Under the pieces are notes generated by a model. The model had not been told where the DNA came from, made no database searches, and was given only the letters and a program-made list of their open reading frames with translations. The position numbers and the translations under genes are program-made. Positions 5,872 through 12,819 of a stretch of DNA of 13,749 bases are shown piece by piece. Source of the DNA: an uncultured bacterium (GTDB lineage Bacteria; Cyanobacteriota; Vampirovibrionia; Gastranaerophilales; Gastranaerophilaceae); the NCBI GenBank assembly GCA_900553895.1, contig USFB01000046.1, forward strand, positions 1-13,749. The letters are read 5' to 3'. Within the stretch, counting starts at the first letter, position 1; each line of letters begins with the position of its first letter.

Positions 5872-7674
5872 ATGAAACACAGAGAAAACGTACGAAATTT
5901 TTGCATTATTGCACACATTGACCATGGTAAGTCAACTTTAGCCGATAGATTATTAGAAGCAACCGGAACTATTGCACAGCGCGACATGCAAGCGCAACTT
6001 CTTGATACAATGGATATTGAGCGCGAACGCGGTATCACAATCAAACTTAACGCTGCTCGAATGAACTATACTTCTAATGATGGTGAAAAATATATATTTA
6101 ATTTGATTGACACACCCGGTCACGTTGATTTTTCGTATGAAGTTTCACGTTCTCTTGCTGCTTGCGAAGGTGCTTTACTCATTGTTGACGCGACGCAAGG
6201 TGTTGAAGCGCAAACATTGGCAAACGTTTACATGGCAATTGAACAGAATTTGGAAATTATTCCTGTAATCAATAAAATTGACCTTCCATCAGCGGATGTA
6301 GAAAGAGTTAAGGCTGAAATCGAGGAAATTTTGGGGATTGATACTTCTATGGCAATTCCTGTTTCAGCAAAAACAGGCGTAGGTATTCCTGAAGTATTGG
6401 AAGCGATTGTAAAATTTGTTCCGCCTCCAGTTGATACAACAGAAAAGCCTTTGCGCGCACTTGTATTTGACAGTGCCTATGACCCATATTTGGGGACTCT
6501 TTGTTTCTTCAAAATTATGGATGGCAAAATGAAGCTTGGTGATAATGTCAAATTCATGGCGTCAGGTAAAGAATACGAAATCACTGAGCTTGGGTATCTT
6601 ACTCCGCACAGAGTTCAGGTGGATGAACTTATTTGCGGTGACGTAGGTTATTTTGCAGGTTCTATTAAAGAAATTACGCGTTTTGTAGGTGATACAGTGA
6701 CTCACGTTGAAACTCCTGCAAAAGAACCTCTCCCAGGGTATAAAGAAGCTTTGCCAATGGTGTTTTCAGGCTTGTATCCTGTAGATAATGAAGATTATCA
6801 CGAATTAAAAGAAGCTTTGGAAAAATTAAAACTTTCTGACAGTTCTATTACGTTTGAACCTGAAACCTCAAGTGCACTTGGTTTTGGCTTCCGTTGCGGT
6901 TTCTTAGGCATGCTTCACATGGAAATTGCACAAGAAAGATTGGAAAGAGAATATGACCTTTCAATTGTAACAACTGCGCCATCAGTAGTTTACAAAGTGC
7001 ATAAAACAAACGGCGAGGTTATAGAAATTGATAACCCTGCAAACTTACCTCCTGCGCAAACAAGAGATTTTATTGAAGAACCTTATGTAAAAGTTTCAAT
7101 AATTACGCCAAATGATTTTGTTGGTACGCTTATGGATTTATGCCAAACAAAACGCGGTATTTTTATCAACATGAATTATTTGGACAAAGTTCGCGTTGAT
7201 TTAATTTATCATTTGCCTTTGAGTGAAGTTATTACTGATTTTTATGACCAATTAAAATCACGCTCAAAAGGTTATGCAAGTTTGGATTACGAATTTGTTG
7301 ATTATAAGCGTTCAAAACTTGTTAAATTAGATATTATGCTGGCGGGTGAAGTTGTTGACGCCTTATCTGTAATTTGTCACGAAGATAGCGCATTTTACAT
7401 AGGTCAAAAATTAACAGAAAAATTAAAAACCATTATTCCGCGTCAAATGTTTGAAGTCCCAATTCAAGCCGCGATTGGCGGAAGAGTTATTGCAAGAACT
7501 AACATAAAAGCGTTAAGAAAAAGCGTTTTGGATAAATGCTATGGTGGTGATATTTCACGTAAACGTAAGCTATTGGAAAAACAAAAACGAGGCAAAAAAC
7601 GTATGAAAGCTGTCGGACGTGTAGAAGTTCCGCAAGAAGCATTCATGGCGGTTTTGAGCTTGGAAGAAGAATAG
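5872..7674 (+). CDS. lepA: Elongation factor 4 (back-translocating GTPase LepA)
   Basis: A 600-residue translational GTPase that acts on ribosomes, with reported roles in back-translocation and in initiation or 30S assembly. The G domain has G1 AHIDHGKST (14-22), G2 RGITIK (53-58), G3 DTPGH (80-84), G4 NKID (134-137) and G5 SAK (165-167). Beta-barrel domain II and two EF-G-like domains follow, with the LepA-specific GFRCGFLGMLHMEI. The C-terminal domain is diagnostic: KCYGGDISRKRKLLEKQKRG and KKRMKAVGRVEVPQEAF. Length is as expected. The ATG matches family N-termini (ENVRNFCIIAHIDHGKST) although no Shine-Dalgarno precedes it. It is a lone gene, divergent from the phosphatase and convergent with the nitroreductase. 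Confidence 0.98.
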   Translation: MKHRENVRNFCIIAHIDHGKSTLADRLLEATGTIAQRDMQAQLLDTMDIERERGITIKLNAARMNYTSNDGEKYIFNLIDTPGHVDFSYEVSRSLAACEGALLIVDATQGVEAQTLANVYMAIEQNLEIIPVINKIDLPSADVERVKAEIEEILGIDTSMAIPVSAKTGVGIPEVLEAIVKFVPPPVDTTEKPLRALVFDSAYDPYLGTLCFFKIMDGKMKLGDNVKFMASGKEYEITELGYLTPHRVQVDELICGDVGYFAGSIKEITRFVGDTVTHVETPAKEPLPGYKEALPMVFSGLYPVDNEDYHELKEALEKLKLSDSSITFEPETSSALGFGFRCGFLGMLHMEIAQERLEREYDLSIVTTAPSVVYKVHKTNGEVIEIDNPANLPPAQTRDFIEEPYVKVSIITPNDFVGTLMDLCQTKRGIFINMNYLDKVRVDLIYHLPLSEVITDFYDQLKSRSKGYASLDYEFVDYKRSKLVKLDIMLAGEVVDALSVICHEDSAFYIGQKLTEKLKTIIPRQMFEVPIQAAIGGRVIARTNIKALRKSVLDKCYGGDISRKRKLLEKQKRGKKRMKAVGRVEVPQEAFMAVLSLEEE

Positions 7675-7700
7675 TTAAAAACTAATCTTCCACTTTTTCT
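7666..7700 (+). terminator. Weak terminator overlapping the lepA stop codon
   Basis: GAAGA-A-TAGTT (7666-7676) pairs with AACTA-A-TCTTC (7680-7690) around an AAA loop with one A-A mismatch, followed by CACTTTTTCT. The stem is AT-rich and the T-run is offset, so termination is plausible rather than certain. Confidence 0.4.
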
Positions 7701-7724
7701 TATTTCTGCAATAAACTAATTCGA

Positions 7725-8336
7725 TTAAAATTTATTTCCAAGTTTTTCCAAAGAAACAACGTCATCAAAATCTTTACGAGTCTTAACCGTTTCTTTGTGT
7801 TCAATTTCATAACCCAAAGTTATAATTGTTGATAAAATTTGATGCTCATTCAAACCTAATTTTTCTTTCACTTTTTTATAAACATCAGGTAAAACTGTAG
7901 TAATTTCATTCCCCATAGCACCTATAATACAAGATTTAATATTAAGATTTTCAGCTTCCAGCATCATGTAAGAAATCGGATAAATCAATTGTTCCATAGT
8001 TCTTATACGCAAAGCACCTTCTGCTTGTAAAGCAGGGTTCAAGGCAGGATTTTTAATATGTGTAATTTTAGCTTCTTCCCAAGCGTTTTCATCAGCAATA
8101 CAAACGATTAAAGCATCTGCGTTTTTAACATGCGCTTGACCTAAAGAAAGTTCTGCCAATAAATCTTTGTTTTCTTGAGATTTAACTAGAATAAACTTCC
8201 AAGATTGAACGTTCATCCAAGACGGCGCAAGCCTTCCAGCCTCTAAAACTTTCCTCAAATCTTCATCAGAAATATGTTTATCAGAATATGTTCTTACGCT
8301 TTTTCGAGATTGAATTAAATTTAGTAAATCGTTCAT
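7725..8336 (-). CDS. Nitroreductase-family FMN oxidoreductase
   Basis: A 203-residue protein of the FMN-dependent nitroreductase fold, which typically forms dimers and reduces nitro compounds, quinones or flavins with NAD(P)H. The N-terminal phosphate-binding RKSVRTYSDK (11-20) and the second FMN motif LAPSWMNVQSWKF are clear. The SYMMLEAENLNIKSCIIG region corresponds to the usual 'NM.LAA...GL.S...G' segment, and LGYE near the C-terminus is also typical. The physiological substrate cannot be predicted. The frame extends back to 8420, but ATG 8336 has a good Shine-Dalgarno (AAAGGA) and the extension lies inside the inverted-repeat element, so the shorter start is chosen. The nearest upstream gene on the same strand is the LCP gene, 188 bases away; no separate promoter was recognised. 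Confidence 0.88.
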   Translation of the reverse strand: MNDLLNLIQSRKSVRTYSDKHISDEDLRKVLEAGRLAPSWMNVQSWKFILVKSQENKDLLAELSLGQAHVKNADALIVCIADENAWEEAKITHIKNPALNPALQAEGALRIRTMEQLIYPISYMMLEAENLNIKSCIIGAMGNEITTVLPDVYKKVKEKLGLNEHQILSTIITLGYEIEHKETVKTRKDFDDVVSLEKLGNKF

Positions 8337-8354
8337 TTTGCGTCCTTTCTTTTG

Positions 8355-8520
8355 AGGGGAATAAGGTAATAGGGTAATAAGGGAATAAGAGGTATTAACT
8401 TTTGTAGATAATTTCGCCACTAAAATAGTTGTTATTAGTAATGGCTTGGCGTATAAATACTCTATTTAAAATGTTTTTATAACCTCTTATTCCCTTATTA
8501 CCCTATTACCTTATTCCCTT
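8355..8520. repeat. MITE-like element with 37-bp perfect inverted repeats
   Basis: Bases 8357-8393 are an exact reverse complement of 8482-8518 (37 of 37), around an 88-base AT-rich centre. Each arm is a run of GGGAATAA/GGTAATA/GGGTAATAA units, so it is also internally repetitive. Inside the centre, CGCCA (8415-8419) with TGGCG (8447-8451) and ACTAA (8419-8423) with TTAGT (8435-8439) continue the symmetry. Possible CTTTT flanks are too short to call a target duplication. There is no transposase. The element fills nearly all of the 188-base gap between the LCP stop and the nitroreductase Shine-Dalgarno. In RNA it would form a very stable hairpin at the LCP 3' end. A non-autonomous mobile element is inferred. 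Confidence 0.75.
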
Positions 8521-8524
8521 TTAT

Positions 8525-9838
8525 CTACCCTTCTGCCAGAATTACAGTAAAATCACTTCCCACAGAGAATGTTTCTGTCGGATCATAAACAAATTGCATA
8601 TTGTTTAATTCAGGCATCTTCTTTTGTAACCAATTTAAGAAATCAACCGTAACAGCACTCTTGTTTGCAACAAATCTTGTATGAGAAAGGTGAGTAATTT
8701 TTAACATATTTACTTCATATCCAAGCTCATTAAATTTTTCTTTCAAAGCTTGTGCTTCTGCTTCTTTACGTGGAGAATACATAATTCCACCTTTGAATTT
8801 CGTACCGTCAAGTGCAGGTTTATCCCTGTAAATCATTCTATTAATAACTTCTTGAGTCTTTCTAGGGTCTAAAATCCAGTAGCTGATATAACCTTTTTGA
8901 TTTGGCGCACCGGGAAGTGTTGCGATTTCGATTTTGTTTTCGTCAACGCTTCTTGCAAATGCTGCGTATTGTGATAATTCGTAGAAACTCATATCAGTTT
9001 TGATATAAGTGTTACAAATATTTAATACTTCAGGAATTTTTGTAATAACTTGAGGTGAGTGAAGTTTTTCAAACAAACTTCTCATAAACCATTGTTGACG
9101 TTGAGTTCTGCCAATATCACCAAGTCCGTCTTTTCTATATCTCAGATATCCGACAGCTTGATTACCGTTCAAAACAGTATCACCTTTGTTTAAATCAATA
9201 TGCAGATGCCCTGCATAATCGTGGTAATGCATTGGTTTTTCAACATAAATAGGAATTCCGCCCAAAGCGTCTACTACCTTTTCAACGGCTTCATCATGAA
9301 CAACAATATATTTATCAACTTTTATACCAAAAGTTTCTTTCAAAGTCTTTTTAACAAGATTAATTCCACCCAAAGCGTGCGCAGCATTAATCTTTTGAAC
9401 TCCTTTATTGTCAGGCAGATAAACTTTGCTGTCACGCGGAATTGAAATTGCGTTAATTGAATGTGTTTTTGGGTCGATATTTACAACCATAATCGTATCA
9501 GAACGTGTACCTTCCCAAATATCCGCTCCATTACCATTTGAATCTACACCAAGCAACAAAATATTTTGTCTGTGAGGAGAAAACGGCACTTCAAATTTGT
9601 TTCTTTGTTTACGTGCAAACTTGAAAAATCCGCTTGCATCGTCAGCTTGTTCTGAATCAATTTTGTTTAAAAAGAAATTATTTTCAACTACAGTTACACA
9701 AACTATAACTGCACATAAAATCGCTAAAACTACAGTAAAAAGCAATTTTGCGAAATTTGATGTTTCTTCTTTTTCTTCCCTGATATTTTTTAAAAATGCT
9801 TTATATTCTTCTTGTTGATTATTATTTGCTATTTTCAT
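8525..9838 (-). CDS. LytR-CpsA-Psr (LCP) family cell-wall glycopolymer ligase
   Basis: LCP enzymes transfer polyprenyl-pyrophosphate-linked glycopolymers to peptidoglycan on the outer face of the membrane. The 437-residue protein has a cytoplasmic tail, one membrane segment (about 31-52, LLFTVVLAILCAVIVCVTVV) and an extracytoplasmic LCP domain (about 91-258). The domain contains ILLLGVDS (Asp99), TRSDT (Arg112, Asp114), IPRDSKV (Arg135, Asp136), KINAAHALGG, YLRYRKD and DIGRTQRQQ, residues that in the family bind the pyrophosphate and metal. A LytR_C-type domain follows at about 365-437 (ALKEKFNELGYEV to the end). The ATG has AGAGAG as Shine-Dalgarno and a clear promoter. In Gram-positives the cargo is teichoic acid or capsule; the polymer here is unknown. 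The dcw genes lie close by on the other strand. Confidence 0.93.
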   Translation of the reverse strand: MKIANNNQQEEYKAFLKNIREEKEETSNFAKLLFTVVLAILCAVIVCVTVVENNFFLNKIDSEQADDASGFFKFARKQRNKFEVPFSPHRQNILLLGVDSNGNGADIWEGTRSDTIMVVNIDPKTHSINAISIPRDSKVYLPDNKGVQKINAAHALGGINLVKKTLKETFGIKVDKYIVVHDEAVEKVVDALGGIPIYVEKPMHYHDYAGHLHIDLNKGDTVLNGNQAVGYLRYRKDGLGDIGRTQRQQWFMRSLFEKLHSPQVITKIPEVLNICNTYIKTDMSFYELSQYAAFARSVDENKIEIATLPGAPNQKGYISYWILDPRKTQEVINRMIYRDKPALDGTKFKGGIMYSPRKEAEAQALKEKFNELGYEVNMLKITHLSHTRFVANKSAVTVDFLNWLQKKMPELNNMQFVYDPTETFSVGSDFTVILAEG

Positions 9839-9860
9839 TTTTTATCTCTCTTTAATGAAA

Positions 9861-9889
9861 ATTATATTTTAAGCATAGCTTAAAATCAA
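9861..9889 (-). promoter_or_regulatory. LCP gene promoter with a 21-bp palindromic operator
   Basis: On the minus strand TTGATT (9884-9889) and TATAAT (9861-9866) are separated by exactly 17 bases. The spacer and box edges form a perfect palindrome, 9866-9886, with 9-bp arms ATTTTAAGC and GCTTAAAAT around ATA. A repressor bound there would block RNA polymerase. Initiation near 9854 gives a leader of about 16 bases. The regulator is unknown. Confidence 0.7.
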
Positions 9890-9905
9890 TAAATTTAAAG
9901 AGATG

Positions 9906-9955
9906 TTAATAACACCCTCTCCCCTCCCTTGGGAGAGTGGAGAGGGTGTTATTAA
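9906..9955. repeat. Long GC-rich hairpin between the RHH and LCP genes
   Basis: A perfect 15-bp outer stem (9906-9920 with 9941-9955; core AACACCCTCT and AGAGGGTGTT) encloses an inner stem CTCC/GGAG around CTTG. It starts 10 bases past the RHH stop and probably ends that transcript, although no strong T-run follows on the minus strand. Its purine/pyrimidine-biased GC-rich sequence contrasts with the AT-rich surroundings and may be a dispersed palindromic repeat. Confidence 0.65.
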
Positions 9956-9965
9956 TTTACGAATT

Positions 9966-10154
9966 TTAATCCAGCAAAGCCTCTAAGATAGCTGCATTTT
10001 TACCTGCCATTGTATTAGCTTTTACTCTGCTTTTATACATATAACTTCTCAATGCTTCTCTAATTAATTCTGAACGAGTTCTATTTTCTCCTTCAGCTAC
10101 TTGATCGATTCTGTCTAAAAATTCTTCGGGCATTGAAATTAATACTCTTGCCAT
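9966..10154 (-). CDS. Small ribbon-helix-helix (CopG/Arc-type) DNA-binding protein
   Basis: A 62-residue protein with the RHH layout: beta strand ARVLISMP (2-9), helix A EEFLDRIDQVAEGEN (10-24), turn RTRSE (25-29), helix B LIREALRSYMY (30-40). A short basic-then-hydrophobic tail, KSRVKANTMAGKNAAILEALLD, follows. Such proteins dimerise and insert the strand into the DNA major groove, acting as repressors or as toxin-antitoxin antitoxins. The start has AAAGGAGA 6 bases ahead. No toxin gene is adjacent: the LCP gene lies downstream past a hairpin and murD is divergent. An orphan regulator or antitoxin-derived protein is likely. Its promoter contains an inverted repeat that suggests self-repression. 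Targets are unknown; the nearby LCP and murD promoters are candidates. Confidence 0.85.
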   Translation of the reverse strand: MARVLISMPEEFLDRIDQVAEGENRTRSELIREALRSYMYKSRVKANTMAGKNAAILEALLD

Positions 10155-10177
10155 TTATGTTCTCCTTTACTATGTAA

Positions 10178-10212
10178 TGACTTTTGATATCTTGTATATA
10201 TATAAAAGTCAA
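10178..10212 (-). promoter_or_regulatory. RHH gene promoter with inverted-repeat operator
   Basis: On the minus strand, TTGACT (10207-10212) and TATCAA (10184-10189) are 17 bases apart and match the -35/-10 consensus at 5 and 4 positions. TGACTTTT (10178-10185) and AAAAGTCA (10204-10211) form an inverted repeat whose arms cover the two promoter boxes. This is the arrangement expected for an autoregulated RHH gene. Confidence 0.6.
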
Positions 10213-10242
10213 ATCGAAATATAAAATTGCCTTTTTTAATAA

Positions 10243-10262
10243 AAATATTAAGAAATATTAAG
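10243..10262. repeat. Tandem decamer in the murD upstream region
   Basis: AAATATTAAG occurs twice, head to tail, with no spacer. It may be a regulator or UP-like site between the divergent RHH and murD genes, or simple AT-rich sequence. Confidence 0.35.
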
Positions 10263-10317
10263 AACAGAGTTTTATTTTTCTCTAAATTTTTCAATACCAC
10301 TCAATTTATATTTGATG

Positions 10318-10323
10318 TAAAAT
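10318..10323 (+). promoter_or_regulatory. Possible -10 box of murD
   Basis: TAAAAT (5 of 6) lies 11 bases before the murD Shine-Dalgarno (GGAGAG, 10335-10340), which gives a leader of about 17 bases. No good -35 is present. The call is tentative. Confidence 0.3.
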
Positions 10324-10346
10324 TAAAGCTAATTGGAGAGTTCGCT

Positions 10347-11663
10347 ATGAAAGAAAAAGTTTTAATTTTAGGTTTGTCAAAAAGCGGAATTGCTGCTGCA
10401 AAATTCGCTAATAAACAAGGTTATGATGTGTTTATAACAGAATCAAAACCTTTGGATAAAGTTAAAGAAGAATGTAAATCTCAAGTAGAAGAACTTAAAA
10501 ATTTAGGAATAAAAATTGAATGTGGGTATCATAGCGATGAATTTATTTCAGGCGCAAAATTTGCAATAACAAGTCCGGGAATTCCACCTAAATCAGAAAT
10601 TTTCAAACGTTTAAATGAAAAAAATACGAAAATTATTTCTGAAATCGAATATGCGTATTTGAATACAAAAATACCTTTTATTGCAATAACAGGTACAAAC
10701 GGTAAGACTACGACTACAGCTCTTGTTTCACATATTTTGAGTAAAGATTTTGATGCACCTGTTTGTGGAAATATTGGTGTTCCTCCAACTTCTTTAATTG
10801 AAGGAAATCACGATTTTCTTGTTTGTGAAATAAGTTCTTATCAAGCACAAATGACAGAAAAGTTTAAAGCAAAAATTGCTTGTTGGACGAATTTTACACC
10901 TGATCATATTGACTGGCATGGCGGTTTAGAAAATTATTTTAAAGCTAAAGCAAAAATATTTTTACCTCCGCAAGAGCCTGAATATGCTGTTTTAAACGCT
11001 CAAGACAGCAGATTGAAGGAATTTGCGAAAGAGTGTAAAAATGTTGTGTTCTTTGATGATGAAAAAGATTGTAAAATTATCAACAATTCTATTTTTTACG
11101 GCGAAGAAGAAATTATTTCTCTTTCAGATTGTCCGCTTGTTGGTCATCACAACTATCAAAATATTATGTGCGGAATAATTATTGCTAAGCTTGTCGGGAT
11201 GAAAAATGAAGACATAAGAACTCAAATTATGAGCTTTAGAGCACCTGAACACAGATTAGAAAAAGTTCGAGAAATGGACGGAATAACTTTTTATAACGAT
11301 TCTAAAGCAACAAATCCTGAAGCTTCAATTGTTGCTATTGATTCTTTCAATAATGTTGATGTTGCGCTTATATTGGGTGGAAGAGATAAAAATACTGACT
11401 TAACCGAAATGTGCCATTCAATAAATAAGCATATTAAGACTGTTTTATTGATTGGTGAAGCGACAGCAAGATTTGAAGAAAATCTGGTAAAAAACGGATT
11501 TAGTAATATAATAAAAGAACGCACAATGGAGGATGCAATAGATAAAGCAATTAGTTTAAAACCAGATGTGGTATTGCTTTCACCTGCTTGTGCAAGCTTT
11601 GATATGTTTAACAGTTACGAACACAGAGGAGATGTTTTCAAAAAGTATGTCCTATCAAAATAA
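10347..11663 (+). CDS. murD: UDP-N-acetylmuramoylalanine--D-glutamate ligase
   Basis: A cytosolic ATP-dependent ligase that adds D-Glu to UDP-MurNAc-L-Ala. The 438-residue protein has an N-terminal Rossmann-like domain (VLILGLSKSGIAAA; TSPGIPPKS) and a central ATPase domain with the P-loop GTNGKTTT at 116-123. GNIGVP, CEISSYQAQM and NFTPDHIDWHG follow in the family order. The C-terminal domain has APEHRLEKV, YNDSKATNP, LILGGRDKN and LSPACASFDMFNSYEHRGDVF. The ATG has GGAGAG six bases upstream. The frame is open another 40 codons upstream, but those residues look non-conserved. The gene overlaps ftsW by 17 bases and begins the murD-ftsW-murG run typical of the division/cell-wall cluster. mraY and murF, the usual preceding genes, are absent here; murD has its own start after a divergent regulator. 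Confidence 0.97.
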   Translation: MKEKVLILGLSKSGIAAAKFANKQGYDVFITESKPLDKVKEECKSQVEELKNLGIKIECGYHSDEFISGAKFAITSPGIPPKSEIFKRLNEKNTKIISEIEYAYLNTKIPFIAITGTNGKTTTTALVSHILSKDFDAPVCGNIGVPPTSLIEGNHDFLVCEISSYQAQMTEKFKAKIACWTNFTPDHIDWHGGLENYFKAKAKIFLPPQEPEYAVLNAQDSRLKEFAKECKNVVFFDDEKDCKIINNSIFYGEEEIISLSDCPLVGHHNYQNIMCGIIIAKLVGMKNEDIRTQIMSFRAPEHRLEKVREMDGITFYNDSKATNPEASIVAIDSFNNVDVALILGGRDKNTDLTEMCHSINKHIKTVLLIGEATARFEENLVKNGFSNIIKERTMEDAIDKAISLKPDVVLLSPACASFDMFNSYEHRGDVFKKYVLSK

Positions 11664-12819
11664 CGCTAGAGAAGAAAGGATTAACTCTAATAAAATGAGT
11701 TCTCAAAACATGCAATCAGACAGACCACTTATGATTGCTGTAGTTTTTCTTGTTGTAATAGGCGTTATGGCGATTTTTTCAGCAAGCGCACCAAAGTGTA
11801 TCGAAATGGGAGTAAATCCTACAAAATTTCTTGTACAACAAATTTTAGGAATCGTTGTTGGTATAGTAGGTTTAAGATTTCTTTCAAATTTTCATTACAA
11901 AAAACTTATTAAATATACTCCGGCTGTTGCTTGGACTGTTGTCGGAATGTTGCTTTTGGTTAAATTTGCCGGTGTTACGGTAAATGGTGCGCAACGTTGG
12001 ATAAATATTGGGCCAATGAGTTTACAGCCTTCTGAGTTCGCAAAACCGGCTGTTGTTCTATTATTAGCAGCTGTTTTCTCAAAAGATGTAAATTTGCTTG
12101 ATGATAGAAAAATAAGAATGGCGTTTTTCCCAATAATATTAATGGTCGGACTTATTTTTATTCAGCCAAACTTAAGTATGGTTTTACTTTTGATGGCTAC
12201 TTCTGTCGCTATTTATCTTTGCGCAGGTGGTTCGACTCAATTAATTATGTGGGGCGGATGTTCCGTAATACCTTTACTTTTATTAAAAGGGTTGAAAGGT
12301 TATCAATCTTCAAGAATTCAGACTTGGCTCCATCCTGAAGCTGATCCGTTAGGTGCAGGATATAATATTATTCAATCACTTGTAGCATTCGCGTCAGGCG
12401 GTTTGTATGGTGTCGGTTACGGAAGTTCTAAACAAAAACTTGCCTGGTTGCCTGAAGCGCATACTGACTTTATTTTTGCAGTTATTGGCGAAGAACAAGG
12501 TTTTATTGGTTGTTTGCTGATTATTTGTTTGTTTTGGACAATTTTACAAAGAGGATTTGTAATTGCGGTTAAGTGTCAAGATATGTATGGAAAACTTCTT
12601 GCACTCGGACTTACATTTTCAATTTGTTTCCAAGGATTTTTAAATATGTGGGTTGCAAGTTCATTTGTGCCTGCAACAGGTGTTCCAATGCCGTTTATAA
12701 GTTATGGCGGTTCATCTATCATGGTTTCATTATGGATGATTGGAATTTTATTAAATATATCAAAAGATAACGTTAAAAGAGTAAGGTTTGGTAATAGTAA
12801 TGTCAGAAGTATACAATAG
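11647..12819 (+). CDS. ftsW: SEDS-family septal peptidoglycan glycosyltransferase FtsW
   Basis: A polytopic membrane protein that polymerises lipid II at the division site with a class b PBP. The 390 residues contain about ten hydrophobic segments after a polar N-terminal tail of about 27 residues. Family motifs are NGAQRWINIG (113-122), QPSEFAK (127-133), QPNLSM (173-178), DPLGAGYNIIQS (233-244), AHTDFIFAVIGEE (271-283) and TGVPMPFISYGGSS (344-357). Synteny between murD and murG separates it from RodA. The start is uncertain. ATG 11647 overlaps murD by 17 bases with GAGGAG 15 bases upstream. ATG 11695, with AAAGGA 14 bases upstream, would remove 16 non-conserved residues. Its stop overlaps murG by 20 bases, so translation of the three genes is probably coupled. 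Confidence 0.95.
   Translation: MSYQNNAREERINSNKMSSQNMQSDRPLMIAVVFLVVIGVMAIFSASAPKCIEMGVNPTKFLVQQILGIVVGIVGLRFLSNFHYKKLIKYTPAVAWTVVGMLLLVKFAGVTVNGAQRWINIGPMSLQPSEFAKPAVVLLLAAVFSKDVNLLDDRKIRMAFFPIILMVGLIFIQPNLSMVLLLMATSVAIYLCAGGSTQLIMWGGCSVIPLLLLKGLKGYQSSRIQTWLHPEADPLGAGYNIIQSLVAFASGGLYGVGYGSSKQKLAWLPEAHTDFIFAVIGEEQGFIGCLLIICLFWTILQRGFVIAVKCQDMYGKLLALGLTFSICFQGFLNMWVASSFVPATGVPMPFISYGGSSIMVSLWMIGILLNISKDNVKRVRFGNSNVRSIQ

Noticed and set aside
5772..6044. A 90-codon leftward open frame over the lepA start
   Set aside because: It is antisense to the conserved lepA G domain, covers both divergent promoters and resembles no protein.
8337..8420. N-terminal extension of the nitroreductase
   Set aside because: It is encoded by the inverted-repeat element, and the ATG at 8336 has a good Shine-Dalgarno and family match.
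8355..8520. CRISPR array reading of the GGTAATA/GGGAATAA repeats
   Set aside because: The units are 7-9 bases, contiguous and arranged as one inverted pair, with no spacers or cas genes.
10227..10346. N-terminal extension of MurD by 40 residues
   Set aside because: MurD homologues begin near KEKVLILGLSKSG, and GGAGAG precedes the inner ATG.
9966..10346. A toxin-antitoxin module with the RHH protein as antitoxin
   Set aside because: No toxin-sized open frame lies adjacent on the same strand; the neighbours are LCP and murD.
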